A stretch of 64,000 nucleotides of DNA, from assembly GCF_001625305.1 (NCBI RefSeq), contig NW_017804131.1, forward strand, positions 4,261,032 through 4,325,031, in the 5' to 3' direction. This DNA is from Branchiostoma belcheri. Lineage: Eukaryota; Chordata; Leptocardii; Amphioxiformes; Branchiostomatidae. The notes under the pieces are model-generated. The model was not told the origin of the DNA. It did not search any database and worked only from the letters and a program-made list of their open reading frames with translations. The position numbers and the translations under genes are program-made. Positions within the stretch are counted from its first letter, which is position 1; each line of letters opens with the position of its first letter. Below are positions 32,821 to 47,800 of the stretch, piece after piece.

Positions 32821-35800
32821 TCATAAGATGCCCAGTCGGTCAAATCTGTCTCGCTGACTTGTGTCCCTGGAACGGTCCCTGGAGTCAGCTTCCAAGTAGT
32901 CGGCAAGTCTCGTAATCTTCTTTCTGCTCTCCTATAAAAAGGAAGATTCCTTTTCAAAACTAAATTTCTCCTTTTCCTTTAAAACAAAATCCGTAACCCT
33001 ATATTGCTTCTGAAAGATTTTACGAAATAGGTGAAAATAGTTTTCTAAAAAAATAGACGAAATTCTGTCGGTTTGGATTGTCCTCTCAGCAAATAGAGGA
33101 TTAGATTTGGCTGACACACATATTGTTCACCACATCACGTCGTAGGAAAACAAAGTTGTTACATGTACCGTGAATCATGTCCACCAGACGTTATGAATAC
33201 AAAATAGGTAAAAATAGTTTTCTAAAAAAATAGACGAAATTCTGTCGGTTTGGAAGTAACTAGTACTTTGTTTCTACTTACCCTGATCATTTGTTTGGCC
33301 TTCTCTGCCTGTTCATCAGCCTTCAGCCTCTCCTCCTGCAGTGCAAACCTGCTCTCTAATGTGGCACGTTGTAACGTTTCCTGGGTTTTCCTACACAACA
33401 AACAAACAAAGAAACAAAAATCTCTTGTCAAAACCTTCATGGCTTAGTAATCACCGGTACCCTTGAGGATGTGCTTGATATTGCCCATAACATACAAACA
33501 TACTATACTCACAAGTACTGCAAATTCCTCTACTACAAGAACTAAGCAATGTTGAAAATTCAATTCTGATAATGTATTGATGGTTAACATCTTCCCTGTT
33601 GAGTGCCTATAACAGACATTAGGAGGAAAAGGGTTAAAGATGGAGGATCTCACCTTGACTTGTCCAACTCTGTCTGAAGATTGTCAAACTTGGATTTGAA
33701 CCACTCATGGGCATCTTGAAGATTTTTGGATACCTAGTATACCATTTAAAAGAAAATATGGACCATACATTATAAAGTAATAGTAATTGTTCTTTTGGTC
33801 AATATCAATTGATACAATGGGAATATCCTGACCAACATAATGGTCGACCGGTCCTTACTTCATGTAAAAAGAATGTATGGCATGTCTTACCTCCATTGAC
33901 TCATTATTAGCAGCATGTAGTCTGTCTTCTATGTCTTTTCTTTTGCCCTCTATCTTCTTGGCTTTATGCTGAAAATATGAAACAGGTGTTGGACTGCTGT
34001 TTGAGATGGCTATCATGTATTATCATTTACAGCCAGTATCAAAACTAACAGGACCAAAATGGTAAAGCTGTAGCTTTTCCAATAGAACTGTATTAAAGCT
34101 TGAAAATTAATGTCTTTCAGATATGAAAATACAGTGTACTTATACATAACCTTAAAAGAAATGTGACACCTTAACTAAATCTTACCCATGTATGGACTCT
34201 ATTAGTGCAAAGGAATAACTACTCACCCTGTATTTTTCTGTTCTTTTTCTTTCCTTTTCAAGTTCATCTTCTTGATGCCTACAGAAAGAAAAAAAAAGGA
34301 TACCTGTTACTGGTATGGTGTGACTTAATTTGTACATTATGCACAAAATACTGGGCTTTAGGTTTTACAGATTTTTCAAAAAAGGATCAGTACAAACTCA
34401 CTTCACGGCTTCTGATGCCTCCACCTGTGCCCTTGCCAGGGCCTTTAGTTCAGACTTCAGACCGTTTATCTCTTCCAGAAAACTACTGATAGTTTTTGCC
34501 TGTAAAAGAGAATGAATTTGTCATATTGTCCCAGTAATAGGACACACATACATTGTATAACACACTATCAACATTTGGATGAACAATGAGAGAAGAGAAA
34601 GAGTTCTACCTGTTCTTTGTTCTTGCTGATGTATTCATTCTTCACCTTTTCCAAAGACTCCAGCTCAGCCTGTATGGTCTAAAACACGGGGGGCATGACA
34701 TGTTGTTTAGTTAACCAAGTTTTGCCTGTTTTGGTCTATACAATCATGACAGTCACTGTATTTCTTCTTTCAAATTGACAGACAGATTAGCTACATGATA
34801 GGGCTGCGGACCGGTACACTGTACCGGTCCAATACCGTAAAAATCGTTTCGGTACAGGTCCAAAATACCGGATCATGACGTAACGAGTATATACCGAAAT
34901 GGCTAGTTTACACCATGTATATGACTAAAGATAGGTAAATCCTACCACAAAGACGAAAAATTAGCACTGGAAAAGACGTAAACACCGTCGGATTGATTTG
35001 AGATCCTCAGTCTCACGAGACATCGCGAGAGTGTGGCTGATCCAGGCTTGTGATTGGTCAACAAACTCAAATCAGGTCAGAGGTCAGTCATTTTCCCTTC
35101 CCTCCAACACTTTATTATTGTTTCTGTGTCATGATTGAAAAAGTGAAGAACACGTGTTAATTTGTCAAATTGTTCAGGTACAGGTACAGGTCCGGACCTG
35201 TACCTAAACCTCTGTACCGGTACCTGTACCTGTACCTGATGTTACGTTTAGGTACGCAGCCCTACTACATGACATAGTAGGATGCAACAGTCTGAGTGAA
35301 AAGATACAGCCTTTCCTGTCTTTTTTCACTAGTTTGCTACAATTTTCTTAATAGCAGACAGACTAATACCCAAGCTTCAGGTAATTTGGGACTCTAAAAC
35401 ATCAAAGAAAAGGCCTGTTCTTAGTGGCTAGTCAGTAAGGGAATCCTCAGTATCTTGACCTTGCCATGTGTGTGTTCATGGTTCTTACCTTGACCTTGCC
35501 CTGCGTGTGTTCATGGTTCTTCCTCTCCTTCTGTAGCTGGTCCAGCTGGACCTTCTGGCTCCTGATGCGGTCCTTCAGCCTGGCCTGCTGCTGCTCCAGC
35601 TCGTCTATCCTGCCCTGCAGCTGTTTGTTGGTCCGTGACAGGTCCGAAACACGAGAGAACGACTCCTCATGGACTCTCCGCAGCTGTACAAACCAGAAAC
35701 AAATAACTGATTGACTGCACATTGTACAACAAAATAAAATAATAAAAACGTTTCTCTGCAGCATAGCACAGTTTAACTGCTGCAGTGCAAGTTGCTTGTT

Positions 35801-38800
35801 TTTTTATACAAGCAGAATTTGACAAGTCCACTTGCCTAGGGCAAGTAAAAGTACCGATCATGCAAATGCAGTTCCCCCTGGAATTGCCCAATCAGAAAAG
35901 TATCATTTGTTGGGGGAGTAAAAATACTATATTGAAGCCAGTCAAAATCATGTCCATTTGTCACACATAACATACATACATATCTGGACTTTGTTTATTC
36001 TGCTGCCGGCTTCCCTATCTCAGGGGTGGGCAGCAGTCAGCTAGACTGGACTCCACATCTCCAAGTGACCCTGTCCAGAGGGTCAGTGTTGGACAGCCCA
36101 CACATTCTGATGTCAGAAAACTAAATTTTACATGTCCTCAGATAAATACCTCAGTCAGTTCTTTCTGATGTCTCTTCCTGGTTGTCTCCCTCTCCTTGTT
36201 GAACTGCTGTTTGAGATTCTCCAGTCTCTCCTCATAGTTTCTGACCTCATGTTTCATCTCTTCACTCTCCTGGCTCCTGATGTAAAGACAATAATGCAAA
36301 CTTTAAGATACGTTTAATTTGAAATAGTTATATATAAGATGAATTTTGACAGAAATATTAGGCCACACCGACTTAATTTCATGGATGACATCCGCCTGTT
36401 CTCAAAAAAAAAAAATCACGTCCTCCGAGGCTCTAGGCCTGGGTAGAGTCCATGGTAGTTAGCGACAGTACGGAGCCGGTGGTAACTCTGAAGGATGGCA
36501 CCCAGGCTACCGAAGCTCCACGACGGCAAGAACTCAGTACATACACACAGTTCCCAATGTACTGCCGCAAATTCACAATACCAGCTATGTATTCCTGTGC
36601 TTTAGTAGCATTTTTATTTTTGGCCGGAATTTTTTTTTATTCGCCCGCGCGCACTAGTTTGGGGGTCTTCTTAGGATGTCATCCATAAAATTAAGTCGAT
36701 GTGGCCTTATTTTATGTCTTACTTGGGTGAAAATGTGAGTAATTTTCAATTTCTTTCGTACAATGTTTCTGTGTATTTTTCTTTTATTTCTGTCTACAAA
36801 TAAAACTGCTATGACCTGGTTGTGCATTATCTAAGGAAACCACAAAATGTACCAACAGCTCTACATTTCAGGTGTCTTCAGAAAGAGCAGGCATTGGTTG
36901 GTTACCTGGTGGTTTTGATCTTGTCGAGCTGGAAGGTTTTCTGTTCTAGTTGATCCTGTAGTTTGTCCAGGTTGGACTGTAGCTGAGAGTTGGACTGTAA
37001 GATCCCCTCCAGAGATGCTGCCAGCTTCATGTTATCCTGCTTGGTCTGGTCAAGTGCTAACTTCAATGGCTCCACCTATGTGTTTGGAATAGAAGTGCAG
37101 CTTTTTAACCTTTGGTCAATTCTGTCAACATACCTCATTTACAACACATATGAGGAAAAATTATGGGGAGAAGAGGTTACAAAATCACTGGAATATGGAA
37201 TGCTTTACAGAAAAGTAACTGTTATTGCTATAAACTGGCACCAAAAACACTTGTTACTGAACTTGTCACTCGACTAAAACTGTCCCTCTCCTTGGTGCTG
37301 AAAAGCTATCAAACCACAACTTTCCTCTCTTTCTCTAAAACAACTATCAAAATAACACTTTTGTTCCATCACCTGGTGTCAAAAATTACTCACATTGACT
37401 GCCTACACATTGTTAGGAACTAACAGAACAAAAACACCTCTTTTGACCAGGGGAGTCAACGAAACATTTTAATTCTAGCTTTGTTGCTGAGTTCACCTCA
37501 TTTGATTCCATGGCCTCCATCTCTGCTACCTGAGACTGAAGGGCCTCTACCTCCCCCTGTAGCTGTCTGATGTTTCTCTGGAACTGCTGCCTGTAAAACA
37601 CAACAAATGATGTAAAGAAACAAATAGCAAATGAATCTACAACAATACTGTTAATGGTACGAAGCACTAAAATATTAATATCCTTGGTTAAAAAATGACC
37701 TTGCTTCATCTTTTCATCAATCACACAAAACAAAATCAACATCACAAACCACAGTGACCAAGAATTATCACTTACTATAATTCCTATTTTGATATTGTGT
37801 AAAATTCATATCATAAAATGATAATTCATGTTTAGTAGTCTCCAAGAAGACCTAGTAGCAATTCAAACCAGTCAAAAAGGAGTCAAATATCAACCAGTAA
37901 GAACGACACCCCACTGTTTCTTTAGTTTAATTTTCACTCCAATATCTATCATTAAATCAAACAAGCAGCAGAATACAACGCAATGTATACAACCGAATTA
38001 CATTGATTTTTAAAAAAACATTTAGGCATGGCTACAGATGAAATTCTTCCTGTCCTTACCGTTCATTTTTCATAGCGGCTATCTCGCTGTCCTTCCTGCC
38101 CAGCTCAGTCTGCAGCGCCTCCACAGCGTCCTGCAGCTGTGTGTGGGACTGCATCACTCCCTCCAGGGTACTGGCCACACGGGTACTGTCCTGTTTAGCC
38201 TCCGACAGGCTTCTCTTGTAGCCTTCCAACTGGGTAAGACGTCAACAACAGAAATAAAGCATCCTGTTCAACTTTGATGAAACAGTACAGCCCTATGGTT
38301 ATACCTCGGAAAAAGTTTTAAATTTTCCTTTCTATATTCCAGCTGGGGAAGACAGAAGTGACGTATCCTGCTCAACTTTGAAATAGTATGGCCCAAAAAT
38401 TTAAAGTTATTGCTGTAAACTGACACTACAAAGACTGGTTAATGACGGGGTATCACCCAGCTAAAACTATCCCTCTCCTTGGTGCTGAAGAGCTATCATA
38501 CCACATGACACCTTTGTTTCTGCCCCTGGTGTCAAAATATAAACACTCACACTGACTACAAATAGTAAAGAACTAACAGAACACCTTTTGTCTTTCCCTT
38601 TCCTCCACAGCCTCGATGTGATCCAGTAACCTTTGACCCTCCTTGACAGCCTCGTCCCTAGCCTTGATGGCCATGGCAAACTCCTCCTCTTTCCTCTCAA
38701 TGGCTGCCTGGGCCTACATGTCAAAAAGTAGTAGGGTAAAAATTCAGCGAAGGAATTGTATGCTACTAAAACGAATTTCTCTTAGCTACCCAGCAACTTT

Positions 38801-41800
38801 CACATTTAGTACAGATAAACCGGACAGTGAGTGTGAGTGTGAGTACAGGAAAAGTTTTAACAGTTCTGACTTGTTCAAATTTTGTCAATATCTGATAACA
38901 AACAAGGAAAGCCGCTAGTGGGTCGACCAAAATCGTTTTGTTTCTTCCTCTAAACAAACCCGACCCACATGCCAAATATAATTATGATTCATCATTGCCT
39001 TCTGAAGCATTATGCTGTTGACACACACACACACTGCTACAAAAACATAACCTTCTTGTCTAAGGTAATAAAACAGCTTCATGGACAAAGATACATTTAA
39101 CAGCTGCATCCCAGCACACCTGTCTGAGTTGACTCTCAGTTCTCTGCATGTTGATCCTGCAGGCGTTCAGTTCTGCAGCTGCTTTGTTGAACTTGGCCTC
39201 CACAGCTGCGTTCACCTTCCGCAGGTGCACCACCTCTGACTGGGCGTTGGCCAGGGACTCCAGCTCCTGCTGTAGCTGGTCAACTTTTGTCTGTTTCAAA
39301 AGAAGGAGACATTCAGCATCATGACAGCATGATCAGTTTACTTTACTAGAAGAGAAATATGCATGTGTACAAACATGCTGAACTTTACTAGCCTAAGGGG
39401 AATGTCTTAACATTACGATCTTATTATCCCACCCAAAACAAATCTTACTCTCTTTGAATGTGAACGTCAACCTTCTATGTGCACTTTGCAACATTAGGTG
39501 TCAGAGTTAATGAGTATAACTCTTTACCTGTAGTTTCCCCTTGTCATAAGCCAGTCTGTTCTTGCTGTCTATCATCTCAGCCATGGCCTTCTCAACCTGC
39601 TTCTGGGATGCCTGCACAAAATGGTTTGGAAACAATCTAAATACTAAATCTGGGATGAACAATTACCTGAAAATTTGCAACATTATACTGCTACTGTGAG
39701 TTACTAGTACTACCAACAATAGAGCTAAAGGCTGAAATTTCAAAACAAACATTGTTCTGTTAAAATGTTGGTCTGGCATTTTTCCTCCCCAGGCTCTAAC
39801 ATGATTGAAGCATAGAGAAGTTTTTCTCCAGTCTGACCTGTTGTTGTTCCACAGCTCCCATCCTCTCCAACAGTCGCATGTTCTCCTGTTCCACCTGCTG
39901 TCTGGCATTGGACAGGGCTGAGATCTCCAACTGGGCACACACGGGGGGTAGGGTTTGAATCGGATGGGAAAATCTAAGTGTTTGACGCGTGCAGTTCTAC
40001 ATACACCGTGTTCCATGTAAGACAGTGAGTAGAACATTTTAGTAGTACAATGTAATTCCAGATTTTTTCACTGTACTGTTATGTTCCCTGTTTTCACTGT
40101 CACTTCTGTACCATGAACTTATCAGTACAGTTAACAAATAATTCCTGGACTTTCTTTTTCCTGCACCAGTGAACATAAAGTTCCCACAGTGAACATAAAG
40201 TTCCGTGAACATGTCCATTTTTCTCAGACCGTGAACTTTTACTACCGTGAACAGAAAGTGAATTACAGTACCTTTCACAACTACAAGAAATACTTTTGGA
40301 ATATTTTCAGTTCAAACATTTTTGCCAAAAAAGACAACATTTTAAACTTGATAAGATGCATGCCCCACCTTGTACTGCTGCATTTCATCCTGCAGTTTTT
40401 GTCTCTCCTCTGTCATCCCATCGACAGCCTGGTTCACTTCCTCCAGCAGACTCTGCTTGTCTTTCAGTACTTGTTCCTTCTCCTGTAGTGATTGATTTGA
40501 CTGGCTGATTAGTTAGTTATTAACCAGATTGACCAAGTTGTAGAGAGACATCTAGTATACACAAACATGAATGATAAAATGTCATCAATGCAATTTTCAA
40601 CAAAGTATTAACAGGTATGGCAGATACTTTTGGCTGCAATCCTTGTTAAGTGCACAAAATGGCACTATCTTAAAAGAAATAGTTAAGTACATACCTTTGT
40701 CAGTTGCTCTATTTCCTTCTTCAAAGTTTCAATGACAGAATCCTGAAAGTGAATAAAAAGAATGTCAGAAAAAGTCAACAACCAAGAGAAACCATTTTGC
40801 TTGACAACTCAAACTGTAACATTGAAAACTTTACCCTAAACTTCATGGTAAGACTTGTATCCTGCTGAAGCTTGTGTGCAATGCTCCTTTGAGACCATGC
40901 CATGGGTAGTCCCTGTTGAAACTGTCTGTCTGCCTGTGTCCAGTAGGATTGAAACTTGAGACTGGAGGAGAGGAAACCTTGTAACAACGATGTCCTAAGC
41001 TGTTCAAGCAAACGTTTTCTTTGTTTCCTTAGCAACTTGACTTCTTCCTTCAAGCTCTTTGTGATGGGGTCACGTTCCTTTCCTAAGTCTGAGGTTTGAA
41101 CCATGGTCTTTCCTCTAACACTTGACATCTTCAGAACAAGAGCTCGGGTGTAGGAAGACTTGTATTTGTGAAGAGAAAGCTGTGCTTTCTTCAAAACGTA
41201 CTCCTCACATTTTACCACTTCAGTTTCTTCTCTCTTACTCTTTCTGACAAGATCTTGCATTTTCACAATTTGAGAGGAATCTGTTTTTTCCACCCTGTGC
41301 ACGCTGGCTCTTGTAGTTCCTCCTTTTTTCTTCAGAAGGCGTTTCTTTTCTCTTGTCAAAATCTTGATTTCTGTTTTCAAGCTGTCTAATACAGGGTCCT
41401 TTTCTCTGAGGTCAATGACTTCCATTGGCCCTGAAGTGTCCAAGTCAGTACTTATTGTGTTTGCTTCAAAATCTTTCTGGTCACTCTCTCCCAAAATGTA
41501 TTCCTCGCTTCTCCTTGAGTCTTCTTCTAAGACATGAAACAAAGGGTCTGTCATATCAAGAACACTTGGCCTCAGTCCTTCTTCTATTTTAGAGTCATCC
41601 TTATCACTTGAACTGTCCATCATACTTTCCCTGCTTGGTGGAACATAGTCTTCTCCCAGATGGGATTCTCCCAAATCCTTCCAAGAATCCTTCAAAACAT
41701 GTTCTTTGTTCTTCTTTGGACTCTTGCCTAGGGGAGACTGCAGATCCAAGACTTTAAGAAAGTCCTGCTTGGAGAGTTTCTTCACCAGAATGGGGTGCAT

Positions 41801-44800
41801 TGGAGTGGTATTTCCCACGTGAAACATTGTTGTTGTTTCTTTGTTTTTGTGCCAGTATGGCCAATAACAAACACTGACATAAACTCACAACAGAGGGCCC
41901 TTAGGGGGGACGCTAACATTTAATGGATTATACCATTTCAAGAGAGGGTGGGGATGTTTTTTGTTTTCATCTCACTAGTTCTTAAATTGACACTGCTAGT
42001 GAATCTTGAATTCTATGACGTAGATACTAAAAATGTTCTTACATAGATTAGATCTATCTTCATGTTTTCAAAGTGTAACCATGTGTAGTTGAATTGATAT
42101 TCAAAAGTGCTGATGCTTTAGTTGACCCTGGCTTGTGTGTGGCATGTAACTAGTCCAACCACTCTTTCACACTACGTAGCTTCTAACAATTTGTCACACC
42201 CATGATGAGATTGTTGCCTGGGGCATCTGAATCCTGCTTTGTCCATATAGTCCAGGGGATAGGTGCAAAAACTACTCATATGATGAGAAAAGCATAGAGC
42301 ATAGTGGTAGAGCCATACATTTTGTATTACAAACTGTTCTTTACATACTCATGGCAACTGAACTTTCAACTTCCACTTGCAGCATGCAAGTACCTTTAAA
42401 GCCTTTCAATCCCTATTTCACAGTACAACTCTGATCCAGAATTACCAACATGTACAGTCCCTAGACACTAATTAGTTTAACCCACTTTGCCCCGTGTGCT
42501 AACTATTGTCCAGTAATTGCAGTTAATTGTGTTTTGCCTCCAGTCAAAAAACGAAGAAAGCCGTTAACAAGAGAACAGCTTAGAAGAATTACTAGTAACA
42601 TCAATGATCAACAAAATGTTTTCCTTTGAAAACATCTGGTGAGAGTAGAGCTGTGTACCTAAACAAATTTTAGGTACAGGTACAGGTACAGGTACACAGG
42701 GTTAGGTACAGGTCCGGACCTGAACCTGTACCTGAACAATTCGACCAATGTATATGCTCTTCTGAACTCCTGTAATAACAAGAAAAACATTGGTATAGGT
42801 TTAATTTTTGTTTATGGAGAATGTTCAGATAAAATATAGGTAAAAGTAAAGATGTTTTTGTTTTCATGAACACACTGTCCTTACACAGGGACCCATTGTT
42901 AACCAGCTATTTACACATTTGAGGTCACAAATAGGCATAAAATTGGTGTGAAATTGTTTAGGTACAGTACCGGTACTGAGGGATTAGGTATTTTGGACCT
43001 GTACCTAATTAATTTTTCCGGTACAGTATCGGTACTGCATATCGGTACACAGCTCTAGGTGAGAGTGTATATCACTATGTTTTGTCTGTTGACAGTATCA
43101 GTCAGTAATCTTTATTTTTCTAAAGGTTATTACGGTAGTTGATTTCCTAGGAATGACACTAAACTTTTCTCTTATGTACATGAGATAATCACCCCTTTCA
43201 AAGAATTTACTAGGAAAGATACGACAATGTTATTGAAGTTCCTCACCAGTTTCTTGACTTGTTCCACGGACTTGTCTTCCTTCAGCTGTAGGTCTCTCTC
43301 CAGACTAGAGATCTTGGACTTCAGTTCATCACTTTTTCCACATAATAGAAAAAAAGAACATGAAAATCAGACTGATTTAGCTGTCATATTATTTCTGTAA
43401 CATAAAAACCACATGAATATCAAGTAGTCTCAGAAAAGTTGTATTTGCTTATCATGATACTGATTTTATTGAAGAAATTGACAGTATTTTCCTTACTTTT
43501 CTCTCTGTATTATGGCCTTCTCTTGTCTCTGTTGTTCCACCTGGTCTGACACTGTGGCCTTGTGTGTCTGTAGTGCCCTGTCCTGTTCCTTCAGCTGAGT
43601 GGAAACTTTCTCCTGCTCCAGCTAAAACACAAAAACATGGAAATAACATTGAAGGACAATTGACTTCAGTTTTGTTATCACCAATAATACTGTAAAGCAC
43701 CTGTAGTGTTGGGGTACACTGCCTATCAGTTAACAAAAAAAACTGTAGCAGATTCAGTCATGGTGGTATAAGCAAATTTAATGGCCCTTTACAGAAGCCT
43801 GTGTACACAAGCTCTTTGTCCGGCTAACTCAGAGAGTGGTGGCGGAATATCAGGAAGCCATCAAAAAGCAGGGTTTAGTTAGGCTTGGCCTATACATGTA
43901 CATATTGGGGAAAATCATGCTCAGGTTTTACGACAAATTTTCAATGTTTTCAATGGGACTCATGACAACTAAATACTATGAACATTTCCGTCTTTGTGCA
44001 GAAACAAGTTGCAGGTTTAACTCTGACCTTGAGTGCATGCTGGTGGTCAGACATGAGTTTAGCGATCTCTCCTGAAGCCGTCTTCAAGGCTTCATGGGCC
44101 TCCTGGTTCTCCTTCTCCAGCTGATGATAGGCCTCCTACAGGGAGAGAACAACAGGCTGTATGCACGGCTTATAATCTATAAAACTGTTAGCAACACATA
44201 TATTACACTATGCAGATACAGTCCCCTGTAACTGTGTACATATGCTACTACAAGTATAAGCACTGACACCTGTGCTGTACAATGTGAACCAGCTAGAATT
44301 GCGATGAGAAAGGTGACAGATGGTCACTGAAATGTTGGCTGAAAAAAAACTTGACTGAGTAAAAATATTAAAAAAAGAGTCCTTTTATTCAGTGACTTAC
44401 CAACATGATGAAACTATTCGCAGATGTTAGCAACATATTTTACATTTTCACCACACAATCTTGGAAATACTCCAGTACAATTCTCTGACTTGCTTGACGG
44501 GTGGAACGCTTGAACAAAAGTTCATCCCACCTTTTGTTCCTGGAGGATCCTACGGGCATTTTCTGACTCCCCTCTCAGCTCGACGTTCTGTCTCTTCAGG
44601 TCAGCAACTATCTTCTGGTTAACCTGCGTGGAAGCAAATATGCATGCAACATGTTTGAACCGGCTGAAGCTGAAGTTAGCAAGAAGAATACTCTCATTGC
44701 ATTGATATTCAATGGATTTACTTTGTGAATATGATACTAAAAATGGTGTGATGATTTAATACAAACCAATGTCTACAAATAGAATGATGTACCTGATAGT

Positions 44801-47800
44801 ATTTACAATAGTATTTAAATGGTAACCAAACATTAACAGAACTTACCTGATGTTCTCCCACAAATTTCTTCATCTCTCTTTCTCTTATTTCTGAAAAAAA
44901 AACATAATAAATCTCATATTATGAATAGTATGCATATATAGATTATATACAGATAAAAAGACTGAGGTACAGCAAGATAACTTTACTGGTATACAGAAAG
45001 AACCTTAGATGATAGATCACGGTTGATACTACAATGCCTACTTGTGTGATCAATATGGATAAAGCAGAATATATTGGATAGAATAAAACAGGTGAAACAA
45101 GACAGTCTACACAAAATACAGAGTACTGACCAGTTTCTGCCCTGAGTGTCCTGACTAACTCTTCCACCTGTTCCCGTATCATCTGTTCTTTCTTCAACTC
45201 TTCCCTCGCTTGCATGGTCTCCTTCCTCAGGGCGTTACAGTCAGAGGACAGTGTCTCAACCTGGGAGTTCACAAAATATGGTTGGACTTCATTCCTAAGT
45301 CCAATGATGACAATAGCTTTTTGCTTGGCTTTCAAATTCAATGATGGTCAATTTCTAAGAGAACTAAGAGATTTGATCTGCTTACACCAAAATGTATTCC
45401 TAGTCTTTACACTAAGTATCATATGTTTAACCTTTTCCAAGCTACACCTAACCCCATAAACAATTGAAAATGGCTACTTCAGAGTGATAAAGGTTTACAG
45501 ACTCTCTGAAACACAAAATCAACTGTTTTTTTCCTCCATATGGAAACATTATTAGAGTACAAGGTATTATAACAGTGCCATCTACCCCATGCCTCTCAGT
45601 CTCCACCACCCCTTCCATACTGTGTATTCTGGCCAGTAGTGTAGCATGGGATTCCTCGAGACTGGCTCGCAGACTGCTTTCTCGAGACAACTCTTCTTTT
45701 ATCTACAATGAAAACAACAGTGTACGTTAAATCTACACATTGACTAATACCAAGGGTATGGCTGGAATGAATAGGACAAATTGAATTTCTCATTATCAAT
45801 TCATTTCTACAAAATTCTTAAAAATAGCATAGAGCTCACCTCATTCAGCCTTCTTGACAACTTCTGTTTTGTGTTCTTCAACTCTTCATACCTAGCTGTC
45901 AGCTCATTCTGTACAAATACGTGTGTGGCACATGTATAAGGGTAAAAATGAAAACGTTACATACTATTCACAAAAGATGAAAACATATTCCTGGGTATTC
46001 CTTCTTCCTTCCATTGAATGCTACATTCCATCAATCCATTCATTCATCCAATTATTCTATCAGTGCTTTGAAGCTATTTTATTATATCCTTCCTTTCTTC
46101 TCTAATTCATATCTATACAATTATGATGAACACAGTACATGTTGCAAATAATAATAATAATTTTAAGGCTCTCAGTGGCCAATATGACATTGGCGCACCA
46201 AATCCGTAAGGTGTTTTTGGCACCCTGACAGACAGATTAGCCTAAGAGGCTCGGTGGGCGTCACTCCACCGTACAGGTGGGGAAGTCGTGTTAAGTGCCT
46301 TTCCCAGGGGCACACCGTCGGGCCATGGTGAGTATTGAACCCGGGACCTGTCTGTTCCGAGTCCAACGCTCTAACTGTTGCGCCACCGACGCCACCATGT
46401 TGCAAAATCCTCAAACAAAACATGACCCCAACCTTCTCAGTGTTGGCGACCTCCAGTGCGTTGTGTAACTGTTGTACGTCCAGTACTGCTGTCTCCCTCC
46501 TGTTCTCAGCCTCCTCCATGTCTCTCTGTAACCTCTCCTGACGACCTTTCAACTTCTTCACCTCACGGTCGTAAGCCTCCACCGCAGCTGCCATCTGTTC
46601 GTTAGCTCCCTGGATGGGAGGAGGTTGATGGAAGATCAGACAAGGAAAAATATGCAGTTGACAGTTATTAGGAAAACAGCACTTTGAATCAGAGCAGACT
46701 TTGCTAGTAAAGGACAAGTGTAATTCATCAATATCATAGGCACATGATACCTATCATAAGTCTAACAGTACTTAAGATCTTATGTAAAATACTACAAGCT
46801 ACAAAGCAAAAGCAGTATACTGCATTTGCTTTTCTTCCATTCTTCCATTCAAACATCTGGTCATGAGTCCTATTGCCTACAAGTAATTGGACATCAATCC
46901 ATATCATTTTTAGGGTAATAAAGCTTCCGAGTAGATCTATGGCAGGTCAATATGATTGGTTAAACCTATAATTGAATTAGTGGTGAAAATTATAAATCAT
47001 AAAAAATGAATATGCATATGAACAATAACATACAACATTCATGAAAGTATGAAAATCATTTAAAAATCACTATACTGCATGATGATAACATTCAAGATCA
47101 GCACAAGATGTTATGAGCCATTAATAAATAAATACAGGAATATTTCACATGATAATCTATACATGCACTTTGAGTCTAAAGTTAAAGTTAGTACCGGTAT
47201 AATGTTCTAGCTATGTTTTTCAGCATACAGTATACGTACCTGAGTATCTTTTCCCCTTAAGTCCTTCTCAGCCTGCAGTGTGACCAGGTTCAGCTTAAGT
47301 GACTGTATGGTGCTCTCAGTCCTGCACACTCTGGCCACAAGTTCCTCATACTTCTTCTGCAGCACCTCCGGAGCCACCTGTATTGAAGGTGTAATACCAA
47401 ACTTAATGCTCCTACCAATTTTAAACTAATAATCGCTTTTTAAATTTTACTACATTTTTTAAATGTTAAGTATGAAAGTATAGAGTTTGTCGGAATGTGA
47501 TGTCAGAATAAGCCTCGTACGCGTAAACCACCACAAACAAGTTGTTGGCGTCCAAAAAATTACGGCCAAAATTGCCCAAATTTTTACAACATTCTGCCTA
47601 CAATAATCCCAGCCCGACACTTTTCTGGATTTCTTCTGCAGATTTTGTTTTAATTATCCGGGTAAACTACAAGGAAGCGGGACGTACACTGTGCGTTAAC
47701 CGCAGCTACGGAGTTTAGCAGCCCGTCAGGAATCGAGAAAAATGAACGGAAATTTACAAAATAACTGCCCTATATCGATTTCATGTGTCCACAACAATAT

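Noticed and set aside
38822..38845. GTGAGT-like tandem repeat that might be multiple splice donors
   Set aside because: Simple (GTGAGT)n-type low complexity in a CCDC150 intron on the non-coding strand.
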